Of a DNA stretch of 44,128 bases, positions 32,139-40,767 are shown piece by piece. The stretch spans positions 1-44,128 of the forward strand of contig WGMD01000034.1 in NCBI GenBank assembly GCA_016125255.1, given 5' to 3'. A model generated the notes under the pieces. That model was not told the DNA's origin. It made no database searches and worked only from the letters and a program-made list of their open reading frames with translations. The first letter of the stretch is position 1. Every line of letters begins with the position of its first letter. The DNA comes from Planctomycetota bacterium (lineage in GTDB: Bacteria; Planctomycetota; Phycisphaerae; Phycisphaerales; Zrk34). The position numbers were made by a program, and so were the translations under genes.

Positions 32139-33107
32139 ATGCAAGACGGCTCCAAATCGCGCGACGTGTGGCTGACGATCCTCTTCACGCTGCTGCTGCT
32201 GGCGGGTCTGGCGCTTTTGCTGTTGGGCGTGTACGAAGCGGTGACGGCCAAGCAGTTTGTCACGATGGGGCTGGGGCTGCTTTGCGTGGTGGTGCCCGCT
32301 TCGCTTTTCGCCCTGTCCGGCCGGGACTCGGGCAATGCGGATTTGCTGGCTCATGTCATGGAGCAGAACCGCCTCCTGCGCGCGATCAACGACCGCATGC
32401 TCATCAGCGATCAGGCCAAGCGCATCGCCTTCCGTCAGAAGGACCGCGACGCCCTGCGCGAAGCGATCATCGAAGACCTGCGGCTCGAGGACTACGACGC
32501 GGCGATGGCGCTCGTCAACGAGATGGCGGACACGTACGGATACCGCGAGGAAGCCGAGCAGTTCCGCCAGCAGATTCTGGATGTGCAGGCCAAGAAGCGC
32601 GAGGTGATGATTCAGAAGGCCATCGCGAAGATTGATGAAATCTGCGAGCGGCGGGATTGGGATCTGGCGCGGCACGAAGTGGGCCGGCTCCAGCGGATGT
32701 ACCCCGATTTTCAGTCCATCCTCGAACTGCCCAACCGCGTCGAGAAGGCCCGCAACAAGCACAAGCTCGAACTGGAGCGCGAATTCCTCGAAGCGGCGGA
32801 GCGCGATGACAACGACCGCGCGATGGAGCTGCTCAAGGAACTGGACCGCTACCTGACGCCCGAAGAGGCGGCGCCGTTCCTGGAAACCGCCCGCGGCGTC
32901 GTGGGTAAGAAGCGGCAGAACCTCGGCGTGCGGTTCAAGATGGCGGTGCAGGACCGCGACTGGATCGACGGCGTCGTCGTCGGCGAACAGATCATCAAGG
33001 AGTTCCCCAACTCCATGATGGCCAAGGAAGTCCGCGAAATGCTCGACACCCTCCGCCAGCGCGCCGCCAGCCAGCGCGCCGCCATGGCCGAGGGCACCCG
33101 GGCGTAA
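32139..33107 (+). CDS. Membrane-anchored protein with long charged helical domain
   Basis: Start ATG 32139, or GTG 32124 in frame; the product is 322 residues. Two hydrophobic segments (VWLTILFTLLLLAGLALLLLGVYEAV and FVTMGLGLLCVVVPASLFAL, about residues 10-55) are followed by a cytoplasmic or periplasmic domain that is almost wholly helical and charged. It has TPR-like stretches such as DWDLARHEVGRLQRMYPDFQSILELPNRVEKARNKHKLELEREFLEAAERDDNDRAMELLKELDRYL. No enzyme motif is seen. Function unknown; a scaffold role is possible. Confidence 0.7.
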   Translation: MQDGSKSRDVWLTILFTLLLLAGLALLLLGVYEAVTAKQFVTMGLGLLCVVVPASLFALSGRDSGNADLLAHVMEQNRLLRAINDRMLISDQAKRIAFRQKDRDALREAIIEDLRLEDYDAAMALVNEMADTYGYREEAEQFRQQILDVQAKKREVMIQKAIAKIDEICERRDWDLARHEVGRLQRMYPDFQSILELPNRVEKARNKHKLELEREFLEAAERDDNDRAMELLKELDRYLTPEEAAPFLETARGVVGKKRQNLGVRFKMAVQDRDWIDGVVVGEQIIKEFPNSMMAKEVREMLDTLRQRAASQRAAMAEGTRA

Positions 33108-33117
33108 TGCATTGACC

Positions 33118-33149
33118 CCCCGCCCTTGAGGGCGGGGCTGGGGGCGGGT
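33118..33149 (+). repeat. GC-rich hairpin with G-run tail, left copy
   Basis: CCCCGCCC-TTGA-GGGCGGGG (33118-33137) continues as CTGGGGGCGGG. Together these are four G-runs able to form a quadruplex on the plus strand. It begins ten bases after the stop of the gene at 33107. Confidence 0.6.
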
Positions 33150-33237
33150 GAGGCGCATCCGTATGGGTGATGTGGCGCGCGGCGGCTCGTGTATCAGAAA
33201 TGAATGTCGATACGGACGGGATGTTGGGCTGATGTGA

Positions 33238-33282
33238 TTCACCCCCACCCAACCCTCCCCCTCAACGGGGGAGGGCTCTGAC
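33238..33282 (-). repeat. GC-rich hairpin with G-run tail, right copy, inverted
   Basis: On the minus strand CCCTCCCCC-GTTGA-GGGGGAGGG (33282-33260 region) continues as TTGGGTGGGGG. Same plan as 33118-33149, facing it. The pair frames about 90 bases of unmatched sequence with no gene. Confidence 0.55.
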
Positions 33283-33386
33283 ACCCTGTCTTCGTGAGAG
33301 TCCCTATCGTGGCGATCGCGCGTCTTGCTTCCGCCCGGCGACAGGCTTAAGCTTTCATCCCCGCCGAACCTGCGAAAGACGTTTTC

Positions 33387-34427
33387 ATGAAGACGATGAA
33401 GGCACTGGTCAAGGCCAAGCGTGAGCCCGGGCTGTGGCTCGAAGAGGTGGCGATTCCCGAAGTGGGCATCAACGATGTGCTGATCCAGGTGCTGCGCACC
33501 GGCATCTGCGGCACGGATGTGCATATCTACAACTGGGACGCGTGGGCTCAGAAGACGATCCCCGTCCCGATGGTCGTCGGTCACGAATTCGTCGGACGCA
33601 TCGTCGAGATCGGCTCCAACGTGCACGACTTTGAAGTCGGCGACATCGTCAGCGGCGAGGGCCACGTCGTCTGCGGTCATTGCCGCAACTGCATGGCCGG
33701 CCGGCGTCACCTCTGTGCCCACACCAAGGGCGTCGGCGTCAATCGCCCCGGCGCGTTCGCCGAGTTCCTTTCCCTGCCGCAGACGAACGTGTGGTATCAC
33801 GACTCGGGCATCGATCGCGATGTGCAGTCGATCTTCGATCCGTTCGGCAATGCCGTGCACACCGCCCTGAGTTTCGATCTGCTCGGCGAAGACGTGCTCG
33901 TCACCGGCGCGGGACCGATCGGCATCATGGCCGCCGCCGTCGCCAAACATGCCGGCGCTCGCTACGTCGTCATCACCGATGTGAATCCGTATCGCCTCGA
34001 CCTGGCGAAAAAGATGGGCGTGACGCTCGCCGTCGACGTGCGCTCGACGACGCTCGCCGAGGTGCAGAAGCAACTGGGCATGGCGGAGGGCTTTGACGTC
34101 GGACTCGAAATGAGCGGCAATCCGCATGCGTTCCGCGACATGATCGCCAACATGGCGCACGGCGGAAAGATCGCCATGCTCGGCATCCCCGAAAAGGAAA
34201 TGCCCATCGACTGGAACGCCGTCGTCTTCAACATGCTCACCATCAAAGGCATCTACGGCCGCGAAATGTACGAGACGTGGTACAAAATGACCGTCATGCT
34301 TCAGAGCGGACTGGACATCAGCCCCGTCATCACCCACCGCTACGGCTTCGAAGATTTCCAGAAGGGCTTCGACGTCATGCGCTCGGGCATGAGCGGCAAA
34401 GTCGTGCTCACCTGGAACGAGGGATGA
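33387..34427 (+). CDS. tdh: L-threonine 3-dehydrogenase
   Basis: The 346-residue zinc-dependent medium-chain dehydrogenase oxidises L-threonine to 2-amino-3-oxobutyrate with NAD+. Visible are [30 protein letters not shown] (catalytic zinc Cys and His-Glu), the structural zinc Cys set [15 protein letters not shown], the threonine-dehydrogenase type [17 protein letters not shown], and the NAD loop [27 protein letters not shown] and [23 protein letters not shown] are Tdh signatures. It is followed by kbl 84 bases downstream, the classical tdh-kbl order. Confidence 0.95.
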   Translation: MKTMKALVKAKREPGLWLEEVAIPEVGINDVLIQVLRTGICGTDVHIYNWDAWAQKTIPVPMVVGHEFVGRIVEIGSNVHDFEVGDIVSGEGHVVCGHCRNCMAGRRHLCAHTKGVGVNRPGAFAEFLSLPQTNVWYHDSGIDRDVQSIFDPFGNAVHTALSFDLLGEDVLVTGAGPIGIMAAAVAKHAGARYVVITDVNPYRLDLAKKMGVTLAVDVRSTTLAEVQKQLGMAEGFDVGLEMSGNPHAFRDMIANMAHGGKIAMLGIPEKEMPIDWNAVVFNMLTIKGIYGREMYETWYKMTVMLQSGLDISPVITHRYGFEDFQKGFDVMRSGMSGKVVLTWNEG

Positions 34428-34428
34428 A

Positions 34429-34504
34429 TATCGCGATATTGCGATGTGGTGAAATGGTGATGTGAAAAATCACCACTTCGCCATATCACCATTTCACCAC
34501 TTGG
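34429..34504. repeat. Hairpin element with tandem-repeat arms (D), between tdh and kbl
   Basis: Perfect 16-base arms GTGGTGAAATGGTGAT (34446-34461) and its complement (34485-34500), within longer runs of related units. It fills nearly the whole 84-base gap, starting two bases after the tdh stop. Confidence 0.75.
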
Positions 34505-34511
34505 ATCAGCC

Positions 34512-35696
34512 ATGTACGACAACTACAAACAACACCTCGCCGCACAGCTCGCCGACATCCGATCCGCCGGTCTCTACAAGTCCGAGCGCGTCATCACGAG
34601 CCACCAGAAAGCGCACATCGCCACGACCCAGCGCCCCGATGTGCTCAACATGTGCGCCAACAATTACCTCGGCCTCGCCGATCACCCCGCTGTCGCCGCC
34701 GCCGCGCAAAAGTCCCTCGACCAATGGGGCTACGGCCTGGCCAGCGTCCGCTTCATCTGCGGTACGCAGCAGCTTCACAAACAACTCGAAACCAAAATCA
34801 CCGACTTCCTCAAGACGGAAGACACGATTCTCTACACAAGCTGTTTCGACGCCAACGGCGGGCTCTTCGAAACCCTGCTCGGCCCGGAGGACGCCATCAT
34901 CTCCGATGAACTCAACCACGCCTCCATCATCGACGGCGTCCGACTCTGCAAAGCCCAGCGCTTCCGCTATCGCAACAACGATATGGCGGACCTGGAAGCC
35001 AAACTCGAAGAAGCGGCGTCCGCGCGATTCCGCATGATCGCCACCGACGGCGTGTTCTCGATGGACGGCACCATCGCGAACCTGCCCGCCATCTGCGATC
35101 TCGCCGACAAGTACGATGCGCTGGTCATGGTCGATGACTCGCACGCCGTCGGGTTCATGGGCAGGCACGGGCGCGGCACGCATGAGCATCACGATGTCAT
35201 GGGCCGCATCGACGTCATCACCGGCACCTTGGGCAAAGCCCTCGGCGGCGCCAGCGGCGGGTACACCAGCGGCCGGCGCGAAATCATCGACCTGCTCCGC
35301 CAGCGCTCCCGCCCGTACCTCTTCTCCAACACCGTCGCCCCGATGATCGCCGGCGCCTCCATCGCCGCGATCGACCTATTGACCAAGTCGACGGACCTGC
35401 GCGATAAGCTCGAGTCGAACACGAAACTCTTCCGTGCCGGCATGACCGAGCGCGGCTTTGATATCGTGCCGGGCGTGCATCCGATCACGCCGATCATGTT
35501 GGGCGAGGCCACTGTCGCCGCTCAGTTCGCCGAGCGGATGCTCGCCAAGGGCGTCTACGTCGTGGGCTTCTTCTTCCCCGTCGTCCCCAAGGGCAAAGCC
35601 CGCATCCGCGTCCAGGTCTCCGCCGCCCACAGCGAAGCCGACCTGCACTTCGCGATGGACGCCTTCAGCGCCGTCAAGGCGGAGATGGATCTTTGA
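34512..35696 (+). CDS. kbl: Glycine C-acetyltransferase (2-amino-3-ketobutyrate CoA ligase)
   Basis: The 394-residue PLP-dependent enzyme cleaves 2-amino-3-oxobutyrate with CoA into glycine and acetyl-CoA. It has the alpha-oxoamine synthase fold: [92 protein letters not shown] and the PLP lysine in [29 protein letters not shown] follows. Length fits E. coli Kbl. Co-operates with Tdh in threonine degradation. Start ATG 34512. Confidence 0.95.
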   Translation: MYDNYKQHLAAQLADIRSAGLYKSERVITSHQKAHIATTQRPDVLNMCANNYLGLADHPAVAAAAQKSLDQWGYGLASVRFICGTQQLHKQLETKITDFLKTEDTILYTSCFDANGGLFETLLGPEDAIISDELNHASIIDGVRLCKAQRFRYRNNDMADLEAKLEEAASARFRMIATDGVFSMDGTIANLPAICDLADKYDALVMVDDSHAVGFMGRHGRGTHEHHDVMGRIDVITGTLGKALGGASGGYTSGRREIIDLLRQRSRPYLFSNTVAPMIAGASIAAIDLLTKSTDLRDKLESNTKLFRAGMTERGFDIVPGVHPITPIMLGEATVAAQFAERMLAKGVYVVGFFFPVVPKGKARIRVQVSAAHSEADLHFAMDAFSAVKAEMDL

Positions 35697-35708
35697 ATCG
35701 TCCTCGTG

Positions 35709-35760
35709 CTCGTTCCTCGTTCTCGTTCTCGCGATTTCGAGAACGAGAACGAGGAACGAG
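35709..35760. repeat. Perfect 23-base hairpin with tandem-repeat arms (E), after kbl
   Basis: CTCGTT/CTCGTTC units on the left (35709-35731) and CGAGAACGAGAACGAGGAAC on the right (35738-35757, arm to 35760) are fully complementary, with a 6-base loop CGATTT. It starts 12 bases after the kbl stop and has no T-run. Confidence 0.85.
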
Positions 35761-35836
35761 AACGAAGGGGAACCGGTTGCGGGCAATCCCCCATGAAAAA
35801 AGTGCACCCTTTGATGGTGCGGGATCGATCCTGACG

Positions 35837-35842
35837 TATAAT
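35837..35842 (+). promoter_or_regulatory. Consensus -10 box upstream of the desaturase gene
   Basis: TATAAT lies about 90 bases before the start at 35929. No good -35 box at the right spacing is evident (TTGATG at 35811 is 20 bases away). Confidence 0.35.
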
Positions 35843-35928
35843 GGCTGCTCAGGTCGCAACCTGCGGTCTGATGTCGCGTGACCTTTTGCACATGTGAACC
35901 GACGCTGAAACCGCCCGAAACGAATTCG

Positions 35929-36891
35929 ATGTCGCCGGAGATGGCTGTGCCCGCCGATGGATTGGCGCGTTTGCCCAAGCCCAGTGCCGTCGAGCTTCGC
36001 ACGTATCTGTGGGTCTACGCCGTGAGTCTGATCGGGATGCACGTGCTGGCCAGCGCCGCGGCGATTCCGTGGCTTTTCAGTTGGACCGGCTTCGTCGCCT
36101 TCGCCGTGGGGATCTTCTTCTTCGGACAGGGCATCAACTTCTGCTATCACCGCCTGCTGACGCACCGCTCGCTCATCGTGCCGGCCTGGATCGAGCATTT
36201 CTGGGTGATCATCGCCCTGTGCTGCATGGAGGACACGCCCTGCAAATGGGTCACCGCCCATCGGCACCACCACAAGTTCTCCGACGAGCAGGAGGACCCG
36301 CACAGCCCGCTCGTCAATTTCTTCTGGAGCCATTTTCAATGGCTCACCTACCACAACTTCGACACGCGCACGATGACCGCCTATCACCGTTACGCCAAGG
36401 ATATTCTCGCCGACCGGTTCTACATGCGGCTTGAGAAAAACCTCTGGCTCGCCCCCGGAATTTACATGATTCACGCCTTGTTGTTTTTTCTCGCCGGCGG
36501 CGTCATCGGGTACCTCGCGGATGGAACCATGCTCGAAGCGCTCCGCATGGGGTTGAGTCTCGTGGTGTGGGGCGTCCTGCTGCGGACGGTCGCGGTGTGG
36601 CACATCACCTGGTCCGTCAACTCGATCACCCATCTGTGGGGCAAGCGGCTTTACGACACTTCCGACAACAGCCGCAACAACTGGCTCGTCGGCCTCCTCG
36701 CCGCCGGCGAGGGCTGGCACAACAATCATCATCACGATCAGGCCAGCGCGTCCAATCAGCATCGCTGGTGGCAGATCGATCCGACGTACTACCACATCGT
36801 CGTCTTGAAGTGGCTCGGCCTGGCCAAGAAGGTCATCCCCCCCAAACACATCCGCCACGCCCAGGCCGCCCAGCGCCGCGCTTCCCGCTGA
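35929..36891 (+). CDS. Acyl-CoA/fatty acid desaturase (delta-9 type)
   Basis: The start ATG 35929 gives 320 residues; a GTG at 35878 in frame is possible. Three histidine boxes bind the diiron centre: HRLLTHRS near 82, HRHHHKFSDEQEDPHSP near 118 and HNNHHHD near 264. Membrane segments flank them (VYAVSLIGMHVLASAAAIPWLFSWTGFVAFAVGIFFF; IYMIHALLFFLAGGVIGYL; LSLVVWGVLLRTVAVW). The enzyme introduces double bonds into acyl chains and so tunes membrane fluidity. No electron donor gene is adjacent. Confidence 0.92.
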   Translation: MSPEMAVPADGLARLPKPSAVELRTYLWVYAVSLIGMHVLASAAAIPWLFSWTGFVAFAVGIFFFGQGINFCYHRLLTHRSLIVPAWIEHFWVIIALCCMEDTPCKWVTAHRHHHKFSDEQEDPHSPLVNFFWSHFQWLTYHNFDTRTMTAYHRYAKDILADRFYMRLEKNLWLAPGIYMIHALLFFLAGGVIGYLADGTMLEALRMGLSLVVWGVLLRTVAVWHITWSVNSITHLWGKRLYDTSDNSRNNWLVGLLAAGEGWHNNHHHDQASASNQHRWWQIDPTYYHIVVLKWLGLAKKVIPPKHIRHAQAAQRRASR

Positions 36892-36906
36892 AGCCGCTCG
36901 CGGCTT
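36891..36906. terminator. Convergent intergenic hairpin
   Basis: AAGCCGC-TC-GCGGCTT, a 7-base stem between the convergent desaturase and glycosyltransferase genes. No T-run, so a weak call. Confidence 0.4.
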
Positions 36907-36927
36907 AGCACTTCTCCATCACTACAT

Positions 36928-37665
36928 TCACGCCGCGCGGCGCTCGCGTCCGCTGGCCGCCATGACCGTCGACGCGGCGTACTGCATCGTCACGCGCTGC
37001 CGTTCGCGGCCGCAGCCGACACCGTCGAGCGATGAGAGCGAACCGCTGTGGCGGCGCTGGCCCGCCAGGGCCGCGCTGAGAATCATCGGCTCCGCCCCGC
37101 CGCTCAACAGGCGGCAGTGAAAGTCATAGCGATACGCATGCAGCAGCGATGCGTCGAACACACCGTACTGCTCGAACGCGTCCGCCCGGTAGAAGCTCGC
37201 CGTCGCCGGAATCAGGTAGTCGCCGCCCATGACATAATTGGCCAGCGACACCGGCTCCTGCGCCTCGATGCGCTCGATCACCCGGTCCGACGCATCGATC
37301 AGCGTCGCGCCCCCGGCGATCCACGTCGGCATCCGCATCGACCGGCAGAAGTCCGCCACCCGATGCAGCGCGAACGGCAACAGCACATCATTGGCGTGTA
37401 CGATCGTGACCAGCTCGCCCGTGATGTTCCTTAGCGCCCGGTTCACCGCCGCCGCCGGGCTCTCGTCCGGCACGCTCGTCCACCATTCCAACTCGTCCGC
37501 ATACCGATCGATCAGCGCCAGCGACCCGTCCGCCGACCCGCCGTCCGCGATGACCAGCTCGAGGTTGTCATACCCCTGATCCAGCACGCTGCAGATCGCC
37601 CGCTCGATGAACGGCGCATGATTGAAACTCGGCATGATCACACTGATGCGGGGCTGACGCGCCAT
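36928..37665 (-). CDS. Family 2 glycosyltransferase
   Basis: The 245-residue protein begins RISVIMPSFNHAPFIERAICSVLDQGYDNLELVIADGGSADGSLALIDRY, the GT-A nucleotide-sugar fold of GT2, with the first Asp in VIADGGS. The usual DxD is replaced by HANDVLLPFA near 95, which still keeps one Asp. FYRADAFEQYGVFDASLLHAYRYDFHCRLL follows. GGAG lies seven bases before ATG 37665. Donor and acceptor cannot be told. It is a soluble enzyme without a membrane segment. Confidence 0.85.
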   Translation of the reverse strand: MARQPRISVIMPSFNHAPFIERAICSVLDQGYDNLELVIADGGSADGSLALIDRYADELEWWTSVPDESPAAAVNRALRNITGELVTIVHANDVLLPFALHRVADFCRSMRMPTWIAGGATLIDASDRVIERIEAQEPVSLANYVMGGDYLIPATASFYRADAFEQYGVFDASLLHAYRYDFHCRLLSGGAEPMILSAALAGQRRHSGSLSSLDGVGCGRERQRVTMQYAASTVMAASGRERRAA

Positions 37666-37791
37666 GTCGGAACTCCATACGGTAAAAGCCGCCCGATCGT
37701 CACAGGCGTTACAACCGTTATCGAAGGAATCGGAGGGCGACTTTACTTGCCGCGGCGGGACCTCGGCGCAGGCCCCATAACATCCATCGGC

Positions 37792-38496
37792 TCAGAACGA
37801 CGACGGCTTTTTACGTGGTTTTCCATACTTCGGATCGCGCCCGGCGAAGTCGGGGCGGTTGGCGACTTTGTGATTCACCCATTCGATGACCGCGGCGTGG
37901 CCGAGACTTTCGGGGTCGTGGCGGAGGTACTGGTTCGCCACGCCGATGACACGGAAGCCCTGTTTGAGTTGGAAGCTGAGCGTCGGGTCGCCGATGTCGC
38001 CGCGCACGACCTGGAGCACATATTCCTCCGGCGTGAGTTTGTCGGCGTACTTGTGATAGTGACGGAGTCGCGCCCCGGCCCGGATGCGCAGCAATCCGAG
38101 CCGCCGGCACACTTCGCGCCGGGCCTTGTAGAGCTTCTTACCGATGCCGCGCCCCTGCATGTCGGGATCGACCATGACTTCCGCGGCATAGAGCGTATGC
38201 CCATGCTCCGGATCGTGATTGGTGAACATCCCGTGATCAGTCAGATCGACCCAGTTCGTGTGCATGTGATAGTCATCCCAGAGCACGATCAGACTCCCCG
38301 ACACGCCGACGACGCGCCCGCTTGCGATGTCGATCGCCACGAACTGCCCATCGGGGAACATGCGCAAATGCGAGCTGAGCTGGTCCTTGCCCCACGGCAG
38401 AATTTCAGGGTAAACCCGCCGGCTCAGCGCGATGATGCCGTCGAAGTCGGCGTGACGTGTGTTGCGCACAATGACCGGGGCGGCCTTGGCACTCAT
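37792..38496 (-). CDS. GNAT-family N-acetyltransferase
   Basis: The 234-residue protein shows VIVRNTRHADFDGIIALSRRVYP, VAIDIASGRVVGVSGSLIVLW, and the acetyl-CoA loop AAEVMVDPDMQGRGIGKKLYKARREVCRRLGLLRIRAGARL. The C-terminal LSFQLKQGFRVIGVANQYLRHDPESLGHAAVIEW resembles acetyltransferases fused to or next to nitrilase-type hydrolases. Its ATG overlaps the stop of the carbon-nitrogen hydrolase by four bases, so they act as a pair. Substrate unknown. Confidence 0.85.
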   Translation of the reverse strand: MSAKAAPVIVRNTRHADFDGIIALSRRVYPEILPWGKDQLSSHLRMFPDGQFVAIDIASGRVVGVSGSLIVLWDDYHMHTNWVDLTDHGMFTNHDPEHGHTLYAAEVMVDPDMQGRGIGKKLYKARREVCRRLGLLRIRAGARLRHYHKYADKLTPEEYVLQVVRGDIGDPTLSFQLKQGFRVIGVANQYLRHDPESLGHAAVIEWVNHKVANRPDFAGRDPKYGKPRKKPSSF

Positions 38497-39383
38497 AAAC
38501 TGACGATCTCCGGGTCCGCGATGAGTTTGGCGGTGTGCACGCTGTCGTTGAGCGGCAGGACCGTGCCGCTCGTGCGACTGTGGTGAATGATCTCCATGTT
38601 CAGTTCACCGATGACCATCGTCTCCTGATTGGGCAGCCCCTCCGCCAAAATCCCGTCGCGCGAGAAGGGGAAATCGCTGGGCGTCAGAATCGACGCCTGC
38701 CCATAGTTGAGCGACACCGCCGGGACCATCGGCAGCGAGCCGACGGTCGAGGAGTGAATCACGTAAATCTGATTCTCGATGCACCGCGCCTGGGCGCAGT
38801 AGCGTACGCGCAAGAATCCCTGCCGATCGTCCGTGCAGCTTGGCACGACGAGAATGTCCACACCGAGCCGCGCCGCCGTCCGCGCGATCTCCGGGAACTC
38901 CACGTCGTAACAGATGGCGATCGCCAGTTTGCCGATCTGAGTCTCGAAAACGCGCAGCTTGTTGCGCGGCGAGACGAGCCAGTCCTCCGTCTCCCACCGC
39001 GTCATGTGCAGCTTCCCCTGCTTGGCGACATTCCCGCTCGGAGCGAAGAAGAACGATTCGTTGTACACCGCCTCGCCGCTGCCATTGTCCATGACGGGAA
39101 TCGTCCCCGCGACGATGTAAATGTTGTACTGTTTGGCGAAGCCCGTCATCATCTCCACGAACTGCGGCGTGCGCTTCGAGAGCTTGCGCACATGCTGGGG
39201 CACCGGGCCTTCGATGCTTTCGAGCGTCAGCAATTGAACCGTGAAATACTCGGGGAAAACGATCAATTTGCAGTTGTAGTCGTGAGCCGTGCAGATCAGC
39301 CCCTCCACCTGATTCTTGAACTGTTCAAACGACTCGACCGGCCGAATCCAATACTGAAGCGAAGCGACGCGCAAACGATCCAT
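38493..39383 (-). CDS. Carbon-nitrogen hydrolase (nitrilase superfamily)
   Basis: The 296-residue protein begins DRLRVASLQYWIRPVESFEQFKNQVE. It carries the catalytic triad Glu in LIVFPEYFTVQ (about residue 45), Lys in KQGKLHMTRWE (about 130) and Cys in LAIAICYDVEFPE (about 165). VVPSCTDDRQGFLRVRYCAQARCIENQIYV follows. In many bacteria the same domain is fused to a GNAT domain; here they are two overlapping genes. It probably hydrolyses an amide whose product or partner is acetylated. Upstream gene of the pair. Confidence 0.9.
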   Translation of the reverse strand: MDRLRVASLQYWIRPVESFEQFKNQVEGLICTAHDYNCKLIVFPEYFTVQLLTLESIEGPVPQHVRKLSKRTPQFVEMMTGFAKQYNIYIVAGTIPVMDNGSGEAVYNESFFFAPSGNVAKQGKLHMTRWETEDWLVSPRNKLRVFETQIGKLAIAICYDVEFPEIARTAARLGVDILVVPSCTDDRQGFLRVRYCAQARCIENQIYVIHSSTVGSLPMVPAVSLNYGQASILTPSDFPFSRDGILAEGLPNQETMVIGELNMEIIHHSRTSGTVLPLNDSVHTAKLIADPEIVSL

Positions 39384-39436
39384 GAACGACTCCCATGTTC
39401 AAGGGCTCAAGAATTGTGTCCGTCACTGCATTGTAG

Positions 39437-40675
39437 TCAGCGCGAAGCGCCGAGATGCCGATCGGCGAAATCCATGTACGCCTGCCAGTCGGTGGGCAGC
39501 ACATCGTGTTTGCCCGGGCGGATGCGATAGCCGATGGCGTCGCCGACGATCGTGTTGACCGGCGGCATGTCATCGGCGCCGATGCCCTTGAGCCCGAAAA
39601 GCGCATACACGGGGTCGGCGTTCCGCCCGCTCAGAAACTCGCCGCGCGGGTCGGCCCAGTGGTCTTCCTCCGCGCTGCAGATCAAAACCGGCCGCGGCGC
39701 GATGAGCGCGATCAACTCATGCTGATCGATCGGCAGGGCGTCTTCGTTGTCGCTGTACTTCTTGAAATTGCCGCAGAACCAATGCGGAAACGACTTGTTG
39801 ATGCGAGCGACCGTTTCACCGATGCGCCGGCGTGAGAGCGCCGCCCCGCCGCAGCCGGAGCAGTTGGAGATCACCAGCGCGAAGCGCTCATCGGACGCGC
39901 CCGCCCACAGCGCCGTCTTGCCCAGGCGCGAATGGCCCATGGCGATGATGCGATTCGCATCGATCGCTCGGTCGGTGCGCAGCACGTCGGCAATACAGCT
40001 CATACCGTATGCCCATGCCCCGATCGCGCCCCATTGACCGTCGCCCGGCCGGTTCTGCCCGGGCTTGTAGAAGATCGTGTACAGCCCCGTCGAAAAGTCG
40101 TTGGCATCCGGCACGATGTCCTTGTACCACGCCGTCGCCAGCGCATACCCCCGGTCGACGATCGCCTCGACCGGCCAGCGGTGCTCCGCCTTGGCGCGCG
40201 TCGCCTCGTCCGCATCGCGCGGCGTCTTGAGAATTGCCGGGTCATCGCAAATCGTGTGATTCCCCTGAAAATTCAGGGCCACGAACGCCGGCACGGGGCC
40301 CGACGCCTTGTTCGGCAGATACATCAGCACATCGACATGCGGCTCGTCGCCGTCGGAGAAAAACACGCGCACCTGCCGCCGCGTCGCCTTGCCGCTCAGC
40401 GCCGCCTTGTCCTCCTCGAGCACCTGCGTGCGCAGATGATCGGGGCGCGGAAAGGAATGACCGTACATCTGATCGGCGAAGAGTTCGAACACCTCCGCCC
40501 GCCGCTTGCCGCGCCACATGGCGGCGTCGGTGACTTTCGTCCCGTCCGCCATCGTCAGCGCCTCGGGCAGCGTGTACGGCGGAATCTTCGATTCGTCATA
40601 GTTGACGTCATCCGGCCCGGCGAAGGCGAGCGCGACGAGAAGAAGAACGAGTAAGGCGGGCAGAAGGTGTTGCAT
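39437..40675 (-). CDS. CE15-type glucuronoyl esterase, exported
   Basis: From ATG 40675 (AGGA eight bases upstream) the protein has 412 residues with a signal peptide (LLPALLVLLLVALAFAG). The family nucleophile motif GHSRLGKTALWAGA is clear (about residue 222). FVALNFQGNHT, AIGAWAYGMSC and IAPRPVLICSAEEDHWADPRGEF follow, and the catalytic His is in RPGKHDVLPTDWQAYMDFADRHL. CE15 enzymes cut the ester between glucuronic acid of xylan and lignin alcohols, which fits a polysaccharide-degrading lifestyle. No other carbohydrate enzyme is adjacent. Confidence 0.87.
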   Translation of the reverse strand: MQHLLPALLVLLLVALAFAGPDDVNYDESKIPPYTLPEALTMADGTKVTDAAMWRGKRRAEVFELFADQMYGHSFPRPDHLRTQVLEEDKAALSGKATRRQVRVFFSDGDEPHVDVLMYLPNKASGPVPAFVALNFQGNHTICDDPAILKTPRDADEATRAKAEHRWPVEAIVDRGYALATAWYKDIVPDANDFSTGLYTIFYKPGQNRPGDGQWGAIGAWAYGMSCIADVLRTDRAIDANRIIAMGHSRLGKTALWAGASDERFALVISNCSGCGGAALSRRRIGETVARINKSFPHWFCGNFKKYSDNEDALPIDQHELIALIAPRPVLICSAEEDHWADPRGEFLSGRNADPVYALFGLKGIGADDMPPVNTIVGDAIGYRIRPGKHDVLPTDWQAYMDFADRHLGASR

Positions 40676-40699
40676 GGGTGTCATCCTGATGAGAGGAAA

Positions 40700-40747
40700 A
40701 GCACGCCGCCCGTTCGACGCGCTCACGGCAAGGTGCGGCGTCGCTAA
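40700..40747 (-). repeat. 48-bp dispersed repeat, copy 2
   Basis: Inverse orientation to 26989-27036, 43 of 48 identical. It begins 20 bases past the truB stop in the sense direction and lies between truB and the CE15 gene. Confidence 0.8.
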
Positions 40748-40767
40748 ACGGGGTCCGTCGGCGGCGG

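Noticed and set aside
32025-34337. 770-residue open frame opposite the coiled-coil gene and tdh
   Set aside because: Runs across two real genes and a repeat-filled gap; composition of a shadow.
31944-35760. CRISPR array
   Set aside because: Repeats are short, degenerate, contiguous and inverted, with no unique spacers and no cas genes.
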